Assembly (NCBI GenBank): GCA_018257865.1
Contig: JAEUBA010000066.1
Coordinates: 62,001-126,000 of the forward strand
DNA from: Stereocaulon alpinum
Lineage: Eukaryota > Ascomycota > Lecanoromycetes > Lecanorales > Stereocaulaceae
Length of the DNA: 64,000 nt
Reading direction: 5' to 3'
How positions within the stretch are numbered: the first letter of the stretch is position 1; each line of letters opens with the position of its first letter. The notes beneath the pieces were generated by a model that was not told the DNA's origin, did not search any database, and worked only from the letters and a program-made list of their open reading frames with translations. The translations under genes were made by a program, and so were the position numbers. This document shows, piece by piece, positions 57,547 to 64,000 of this stretch.

Positions 57547-58365
57547 CTACCACCCTTTTCTTTTCATCTCCCGTACTCTCGATATCGCAGCCGTAAAACT
57601 CTGCTTGAACAGCTTCCGCCACCTCTCACCCTTCAATCTCTTCCTCTTCAACCCCGGTCTCTCATGAAATCGCTGCCTCTGCTTATCTTGCCTGATTCTA
57701 TTTACAGCACACAGAATGCTCAAACCCCTCAAGGCCCGCCCAAAGTCTCCACCTTTTTGTGGATTGACCTCAATAGTACGGCCAACCGTCGGGCGTGATC
57801 GAATAGTACGCTTGGCGCGCGTCGCATGTTGAGAGGGGCGTTGGACCTCTGCGGCAACTTTCTGTGCAGGGTCACTTGTAGCAGGCATAGGCGGGAGTTC
57901 CATCCTTCCAGCAATTGAACCCGGTATTCTCGTGCCACGGTCACGGCTAGACATGTTGTCGTATGCCCGTCTTGTCCTATCAAAGGATGTACTTGGTGGA
58001 CGGTCCGAAGCTTTCTGCTTGGTGGGGTTTGGAAGAGAGTCGAGAGCGTTTTCGAGGAGAGACGCGATCCTTGAGTTAGAACTGATTCTTTGAGAAAAGG
58101 CAGATTTGGATTGGGGAATCGGTGAGAGGTTTGAAGGCTCTTCTAGGAAGTCAAGATCTGCCTTGTTCGAGGGGGTTTCGGCGCATCTTTGAGCTGTTGT
58201 GTGAAAGCCAGAACGCGGATGCCTGGATGAGTGGGCTGGAAGTAGTACTACTCCACGAAGGCCTGTGATTGACCCCCACGATTGAGGTACTGAAGGCGCC
58301 AGAAAGGAGAGCAATGGTGATGCTCGAGCTCGCAGGAGAGGGTCACCAAGGCGTCGGAGCTCCAT
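57547..58365 (-). CDS. mrp21: Mitochondrial small ribosomal subunit protein bS21m (Mrp21)
   Basis: Single-exon minus-strand gene of 272 residues from ATG 58365. The last 70 residues carry the bS21 signature: GGDFGRALRGLSILCAVNRI, DKQRQRFHERPGLKRKRLKG, then a very basic helix ending SRVREMKRKGW. bS21m binds the small mitoribosomal subunit. The long N-terminal region is Arg/Ser-rich with a probable mitochondrial presequence (MELRRLGDPLLRARASPLL, and SGFHTTAQRCAET as a possible cleavage zone). A long, poorly conserved N-terminal extension is usual in fungal members. A TTG further upstream would extend the frame by four codons and is not used. It is divergent from the splicing-factor gene across about 370 bases. 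Confidence 0.88.
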   Translation of the reverse strand: MELRRLGDPLLRARASPLLSFLAPSVPQSWGSITGLRGVVLLPAHSSRHPRSGFHTTAQRCAETPSNKADLDFLEEPSNLSPIPQSKSAFSQRISSNSRIASLLENALDSLPNPTKQKASDRPPSTSFDRTRRAYDNMSSRDRGTRIPGSIAGRMELPPMPATSDPAQKVAAEVQRPSQHATRAKRTIRSRPTVGRTIEVNPQKGGDFGRALRGLSILCAVNRIRQDKQRQRFHERPGLKRKRLKGERWRKLFKQSFTAAISRVREMKRKGW

Positions 58366-58736
58366 GCCTAGTAGCAAAGCATGTCAGCATATAGAAAGGC
58401 AATCAATGCATCAGTCGGCTTACCTTCAACGGACTTCCTGTCAGAATCAACAACACCAAGCTACTTCCGAATGCTACAGAGTTTGAGGGTTCGGAAAGCC
58501 TTTAGGCGGGCAATTTCCGCGCTATTGTCAGCCCTATAGAATCTTCAGTTCAGAGTGTTGGAGCTTCACTCAGCCTGTCATTCTGCAGCATCCCTCACTG
58601 GCTTTGCGTTCACCATCTAAACTTATCGATATCCATGGAAACTCTTGACACTCTTCTGTGAACACCATAATTTGACTTGAGCTTCTGATGAACATCTGAA
58701 ACCTACACAGAGAGGAAGATCCTTCAACACTCCAGA
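58366..58736. promoter_or_regulatory. Shared divergent promoter region
   Basis: 371 bases separate the start codons of the mitoribosomal protein gene (minus) and the splicing factor gene (plus). Both promoters must lie here. No motif was confidently assigned. Confidence 0.5.
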
Positions 58737-61271
58737 ATGTATAATTACCAAGGTAAATGCTGTCGGGGATTCGGGTGCTTTCGCTGTCCTTGCGCTGGTG
58801 ATTGCTGACTTCCTGTTTTAGGTGCGCCGCCGTACGGACGGCCTCCATCTTTTGGCGGCTTTCCTGGAAGCAATGCCGCTCCTGGGATGGGACCTCCTCC
58901 AGGAATGGGTAAGCTCTAGCGTCAATTGCCTGAGGCTTCCACTAACAGTCTACAGCTGCTCCAGGTGTTGCTCCGCCTCCGGGCATGCAGTCAAATAATC
59001 AACAGCCTGGTCGTCCAGGTGGGTTCCCTGCAAACTTCCAGACACCACCAAACATGCCCCCAATCGACTTCGGCGCGTCTGTCATACGCCTCACTACTGG
59101 TTCCTCGAAACCATCTATATCACAAGGAGGCGACTCAGGACGACGAGAAGCAGAGCCTAGATCAGCTCGCCCGGGCTTGGGAGCAAGTCAAGGGATGGAT
59201 GCACAGCGACAAGCTGTGCGTGAAAGTATGATGCAGCTGGTACCGCCTACGAAGGAAGAAATAGTACGAACCATATACGTCGGAGGCATTACGGAAGGCT
59301 CAGGAGGTGACGAAGGCATCGAGCGGATTCTAAGATCTGCGGGCAATCTGAGACGCTGGGTTAGAGCGATGGATGCGGAAAATAAGGCATGCAGATTTGG
59401 CTTTGCAGAGTACGAAGATCCCGAAAGTCTTGCCACAGCCGTAGAGGTACTGAAAGTCGTCGAAGTACCGGTCAAGCCACAAGCCGTCAACAACGCAAAG
59501 CAGGAAGAGGACGGTGAAGATGTCAAGGTGGAAAAGAGCAGATTACTCGTAAGCCAACACAATGAACGTTTATAGATGCTTCGGACTAACTTGTGTCTCT
59601 CAGTTTATGGTCGATGACTCTTCATACAACTATCTGGAACAGTGGGAAGCTTCCCGTGGGGATCAAGATCCAATACAAGCTCAGCTACGTTTAGATGCTG
59701 CCAAGAGTGCTCTCGCTGGAGTACTTGCAGAACTCACTAATCCTTCCGCACCTATTCAGACAAATGATATGTCTAGCGTGGATCGTGATGGTGACTATTC
59801 GATGCAGAACGGAGACGACAAGGCAGATGCGGAGATCATCACAATCCCACTTTCAGTTGACGATGAGCTCTCAGATATACCTGCTGAGATGCGTGAGACT
59901 GTTGCGAAAGAAATTCAAGCTTTTCGAGATCGAAGTACTCGTCGGGATATGGAGCGACTGAAAAGGGAAGAAGAGCTGGAGGCCATGGAGCGAAGGCGGA
60001 ACATGAGCCAGTCCAGACCTAGCCGACTTGCATCCCCACCACTTTCCGCACCTAGTGGCCCAGCCGGAGGTGCGAACGGCATACCTGTAGGTCCTCGAGA
60101 TCGAGGCGTTCCCAATGCTCCAGCCGGACCGAAAGGCTACACTGAATCGCAAATGCCGAGAGATTACCAAAAGGGGGTCACATTCGTGAATGGAAGTGGT
60201 ATAAATGGTGCAGGCGCTGCTGGCCTTATTGACCGAGAAGATGAAGACAGTGACGCCAGTGACGAGGACATCGAGCGAAGGAAGAGAGAAAAGAAGGAAG
60301 CAGAGCTCGAAAAGCAATACCAAGATCAGAAGCGAAGATGGCTAAATCGTGAGAGAAGTCGGACAGCAGCTGTTGAGCGAGAAAAAGCAAGGGACAAAGA
60401 GGAGCAAGCGCAGAAAGAAGCTGAGAAAGAAGCCGTGGCCAAGAGGCTACGAGAATGGAACGACGATGTTGAAGCAAGTAGGAAGGTCGAGGAGTACTAC
60501 CTTGACCGCAGCATGTGGATCCGCAATCGTGCCGCTTTCAGGAGTAGAGAAGCGCATATGGATGACATAGATCGGAACGCAGAAGACACAAGAAAGGCCA
60601 AAGATGCACAGCAAAAGGAGCAGGCAAGAGGCATGGCCGATGACTTCCTCAACAGACAAGCAGCCGAACTCGATATCAAGGCTCCTCGAGAACCACAACG
60701 ATTCAAATTGTCACTTGGCGCAGCAGCGCAGAAAGCACAAGCTGCAGCGACTGGCCGAAGAACTGTTGCTGAAGTGGAAGGCTTGCTTGAGGATGAGGAG
60801 GAAGCAGACAGCTCTGCAAAGAGAACACTTATCCCCATTAAATTCGACAATGCAGCTGACGCTATGGGCTTGACTGAGGAGGAGCGAGCACAAGCTGCGC
60901 GCCAACTAGCCGCAGATATTCCGTCAGACAAAGAAGGCCTATGGAAGTGGCCTGTCAAATGGGACTTTGTTGATGAGACTGTGCTAAGCGAACAGCTCAG
61001 ACCATTCGTGGAGAAGAAGATCATGGAGTACCTTGGCGTTCAAGAGCAGATGCTGGTTGAAGTTGCGGAGGAACACATTCGAAAGAGGGGCGAGCCTCAG
61101 GCGCTGGTGGAGGAACTCGAAGGGGTAAGCCTCTCCAGATACATCTTGCAGTGAGCAAGCTAACAATGTGGATTACAGGCACTGGATGAAGAAGCTGAGA
61201 TCCTTGTGAAGAAGCTCTGGCGAATGATTATCTTCTTTAGCGAGTCCGAAAAGCGAGGGCTTTCGGCGTAG
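58737..61271 (+). CDS. RBM25/Snu71-like splicing factor with RRM and PWI domains
   Basis: Five exons (58737-58752, 58822-58908, 58956-59548, 59604-61124, 61179-61271) give 769 residues. The first exon is 16 bases (MYNYQ plus one base). The N-terminus is Pro/Gly-rich (APPYGRPPSFGGFPG). An RRM-like domain follows (IVRTIYVGGITEG, then ACRFGFAEYEDPESLATAV, about residues 140-205). A long charged coiled-coil block comes next (ERRKREKKEAELEKQYQDQ and similar, the Arg/Glu-rich region of RBM25). The C-terminal PWI domain has WKWPVKWDFVDE, LRPFVEKKIMEYLGVQEQ, HIRKRGEPQALVEELEG, then ILVKKLWRMIIFFSESEKRG. The last segment requires exon 5. The protein should bind RNA and associate with U1 snRNP in the nucleus, affecting 5' splice site choice. 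Confidence 0.92.
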
Positions 61272-61731
61272 GAATCTGGCTACCTGGATGCTACGACTAA
61301 TATTTGCAACACTCTGCATGCCAAAATTGCCAATTATGATCTTCTTTTAGGACTAACTTCCACGCGTTTACAGACATTGGGGCTATCGCTCAATAGAAGT
61401 GCTATGTCCACGGCGAGCTTCAAGTCGCTTTATGTTGTAGGCATTGTTCTGGAGGCGTAGTCTAGAATCGCGCTTTCCAATTTCCACTTTCTGCTGTCGA
61501 ACAAACGACACAAGCAAGAACGAACAACAAAACGCCCGTTTCTCATCTTTAATTGAGCCTTTGTTTCCTCTTAAGACCAGAAACTCTCAAAGCACCCCGA
61601 CACCAGAGATCGTCCGTCCAAGACTTCTCGCATTCGCTGCTATCACTATCGATCACATTCACTACCCAGCATCCAGTCGAGTCTTGTCTATCATTCTATA
61701 ACCCCATAACATTCAGAGAACAGAGCTCATC
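61272..61731. other. Intergenic region
   Basis: 3' end of the splicing factor gene and a C/T-rich leader just before the next start. No gene. Confidence 0.5.
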
Positions 61732-62614
61732 ATGCGCTTCTCAACCATTGCCACTGCATTCCTCGCTCCCCTCTACGTCCAAGCATTCGTCGCATTCACC
61801 AACAATGCATACACTGGTATAACAGCTGGTGCTCCTTTTACACTGACATGGAGCGGTGACAACTCTGTATTTCTGCCTTACTTGTGACCTGGGTATTGAC
61901 GCTGACCCCCTACAGCCCGTTACGATCAACCTCCTAAATGGTCCCAAGCAGATGCTTGTCAAGGTCAACACCGTAGCAGGTAAGTGTAGCAGCTTCCTAG
62001 ATCCGATCTCTTATACCGCCCGAAAGCAGGCTAATTCCATCAAAGATGCCGTCAGTGGTTCCACATTCACATGGACACCTCCAACAACCCTCACCCCAGG
62101 CGTCTATGCTCTTTCGATCACTCAGTCAGGGTCAGTATACTTCCATTGTCTATACTCCCTTCAAGTTTGCTGACGAAGCTCTAACAGAATTACGAACTAC
62201 TCTCCCCAATTCTTCCTTCCCAGTGGGGGTATCCCAGCTCCTGCATCGAAGGCTACGACTGCAATAGTAACCACCCACGTTACATCTCTAACAACGGTCT
62301 ATGTTACCTCCCCAGCTGCTCCACCAGCATCTACCCCGGCCGCCACTTCTGCACCTCTCGGCAAGCCTCCTGGTGCTCCCAGCCTGGCCGTCGTCATGGA
62401 TTCCAAGCCGGCTTATTCTGCACCGGGAAATTGCACAAGCACTGTCATGCCTTCTGGAATGGCGAGCGGGACTGTTTCGGGGATGCCGTCCGGGACTGGA
62501 GCGGCTCCTATCCAGAAGTTGACCGGTGGGGCTGAGAAAGTGGGACGAACGGGCTGGGTATACTCTTTTGGTGCTGTCGTTGTGGGCGCTGTTGTGATGA
62601 GGTTCGCCTTTTAG
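61732..62614 (+). CDS. GPI-anchored Ser/Thr-rich cell-surface protein (Kre9/Knh1-like N-terminal domain)
   Basis: Four exons (61732-61866, 61916-61979, 62046-62130, 62188-62614) give 236 residues. A signal peptide (MRFSTIATAFLAPLYVQA) leads into the Ser-Thr-rich GPI-anchored family domain: AFTNNAYTGITAGAPFTLTW, PVTINLLNGP, FTWTPPTTLTPGVYALSITQ, then NYSPQFFLPSGG. A Thr/Ala/Pro/Ser-rich stalk follows. The C-terminus is hydrophobic (SFGAVVVGAVVMRFAF) behind a small-residue region, which is a likely GPI attachment signal. It should sit on the outer membrane leaflet or cell wall. The third exon start was placed after ATCAAAG because an earlier acceptor gives an immediate stop. Confidence 0.86.
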
Positions 62615-63169
62615 GTGCTTCTATGGCTTGGCTCAGCTGGTTGTGAGATTGGAGAACGGGCAAGGAGCGTTGAATTGCTGTAAGTGGAACCGAGTCGGAC
62701 TGGATCTTTCTCGATGTGCGCTTAAAGCTGCGGTGGCTGGCGGTATACGTTGATTTTACTTGCTTTGCTATCGTTTCGGAGTTATGAGTACAGCACATCG
62801 TTGTCTGAACAGCAATCAGAAGATTCGACCCTCGTCTTTCAAGCGCGCCTCGTCTGTTCGTGAAGTTGGCGTCTAATAAGGGCTGTAAGACATTCCACTT
62901 TTCCATCTATGTGTGCCCACCTGCGCACGCCGTTCCGTCTCTACTAGTCACGAAATTCCGTAAGCTCCAACAAGCCCGCCTCTTTTTCAACGCCCTTCAC
63001 TCATTCGCCCATCATTAGCTCGGTACCAGTCTCACGGTCTCGGTACAAGTCTTTCGATAGCTGATTGTTCATTATGCATTAGTCTAGGTTCTAAACAGGC
63101 AGTGAGCCCGACTCTGTATCTCTATCACTCCACCATTCACCTCTTCTACAGCATAGCCATCCCATACCA
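62615..63169. other. Intergenic region between convergent genes
   Basis: Presumed 3' untranslated sequences. The 132-codon minus-strand frame at 62508-62906 overlaps the GPI-protein gene and is a shadow. Confidence 0.5.
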
Positions 63170-64000
63170 TTACAATTCCCTCCCAGCCCCCAACATCGTC
63201 GCCTCCTCCCCTCTCTCCTTCCACAACTCTTCCCGTTCCTTCAGAACCTCCCTTGCCCACTCTTTAACCTCACTCCCCTGAATCTTCTCCGCCACATGCG
63301 CAAACTCCCCTAAATCCAGCTTCCCCTTCCCCTCCTCCGGTCCCCTCCGCTCATACTCCACCATCTGCAACAACAACTCAATCTTATCCACATCATGCAC
63401 GAAAACACTCTCCTGCGTCTTACCCACCTCATACTCCTCCCAGATATCCCGTATCCCCCTCCCTTGCTCCCCACCACCCCATTTCCCCAATAACGTCTCA
63501 CTCAAATACTCCATCGTCTCCGCTTCCCTTCTCGATTTCTCCTCTTTCGTCACCCCGTCTACGGGCGTAATGTCTCCTACGAGAGCCTCTGCCATGTCGT
63601 GTACTAAGGCCATTTTCGTACAGTGCGGGATGTTAAGGGTGTTAGTGAGGGAGGGGGGTGCGAGGAGGGTTATTATGGACATGCGGTACATGTGGTCTGA
63701 GATCGATTCGCCGTGGGTGATGCCGAAGCGGCGCCAGCCTTCGCGTTTGGTGGTTTTTAGACGCTCGAGGAGGTGGAGGAAGGGGATTGGCGTTGTTGGG
63801 GGGGTGGTTGGGGTGGGGTTTGCGAGAGTGGAGAGGACTGCGGATGTTCAGGTTAGGTTGTGGTGTGGGAGGAGGAGTTAGAGGTGATTTGCGTACCTGA
63901 TTGGACGGACCATGGCTCTGTGAGGCCTGCTTCTGTAGGTGGGACGCTGGATACTGCGTCGAGCTTGGGTTCGGCTGTGCTGTTTGTGATGGCGTTGGCG
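63170..64000 (-). CDS. HD-domain phosphohydrolase (YfbR/HDDC2-like), partial at window end
   Basis: Minus-strand exons 63837-63170 and 64000-63897 (the latter incomplete, start outside the window) are joined over an intron of 59 bases. The encoded part includes HLLERLKTTKREGWRRFG and GESISDHMYRMSIITLL (first His of the HD fold), ALVHDMAEALVGDITPVDG (the HD motif) and VHDVDKIELLLQMVEYE (last metal-binding Asp). This set defines the 5'-deoxynucleotidase YfbR/HDDC2 branch, which dephosphorylates nucleoside monophosphates with a divalent metal. The C-terminus is charged and ends GAGREL. The partial first exon (EPKLDAVSSVPPTEAG) precedes the domain and is probably disordered. Residue count is incomplete. 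Confidence 0.88.

Noticed and set aside
1..64000. CRISPR arrays, rRNA genes, bacterial operons, viral genes
   Set aside because: I saw no regularly spaced repeats, rRNA-like blocks or viral hallmark proteins anywhere in the window.

Overview
The window looks like a piece of nuclear chromosome from a filamentous ascomycete (Pezizomycotina). Protein character suggests Leotiomycetes, but that part is an impression and was not tested. The grounds are short spliceosomal introns (about 45-110 bases, GTRNGT start, AG end), a CreA-type carbon repressor, HET/HeLo incompatibility genes, fungal complex I and III subunits, a GPI-anchored wall protein and no bacterial-style operons. All multi-exon models were built by eye from splice sites and frame continuity. 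Each model given with full exon coordinates sums to a multiple of three.

Layout. Positions 1-8489 hold creA (2135-3421) and then about 5 kb of gene-poor DNA with microsatellites and a GGGAT-rich hairpin. Positions 8490-13872 hold two signalling genes in tandem: a kinase-pseudokinase double-domain protein and a HeLo-domain protein with a dead kinase-like C-terminus. Positions 15180-21000 hold a secreted phosphodiesterase, a small conserved protein and a six-exon gene for complex III subunit 10. Positions 21187-24858 hold a membrane-anchored protein disulfide isomerase and, divergently, the complex I 29.9 kDa (NDUFA5-type) subunit. Positions 25293-31865 hold an unknown basic protein, a C2H2 transcription factor and mitochondrial dihydroorotate dehydrogenase. 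Positions 32396-38473 hold a STAND-type N-terminal domain fused to LIM fingers, an F-box-like gene lacking a start, and a HET-domain protein. Positions 38570-45457 hold a GMC oxidoreductase pseudogene, a methyltransferase, a nitronate monooxygenase and a bifunctional folate enzyme (HPPK-DHPS). Positions 45458-56305 are accessory-looking: an unknown gene, a secreted protein with an internal tandem duplication, an F-box protein, a MITE and a CorA-like membrane protein. Positions 57547-64000 hold housekeeping genes: mitochondrial bS21m, an RBM25/Snu71-like PWI splicing factor, a GPI-anchored protein and an HD-domain phosphatase running off the end.

How they fit together. Core metabolism and organelle genes (folate, pyrimidine, complexes I and III, mitoribosome, splicing) alternate with blocks of probable nonself-recognition or cell-death genes (HeLo-pseudokinase, kinase-pseudokinase, STAND-N/LIM fusion, HET). 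The most notable systems are the HeLo-pseudokinase beside the double kinase, whose layout recalls MLKL-type necroptosis executors, and the helical-N/LIM fusion.
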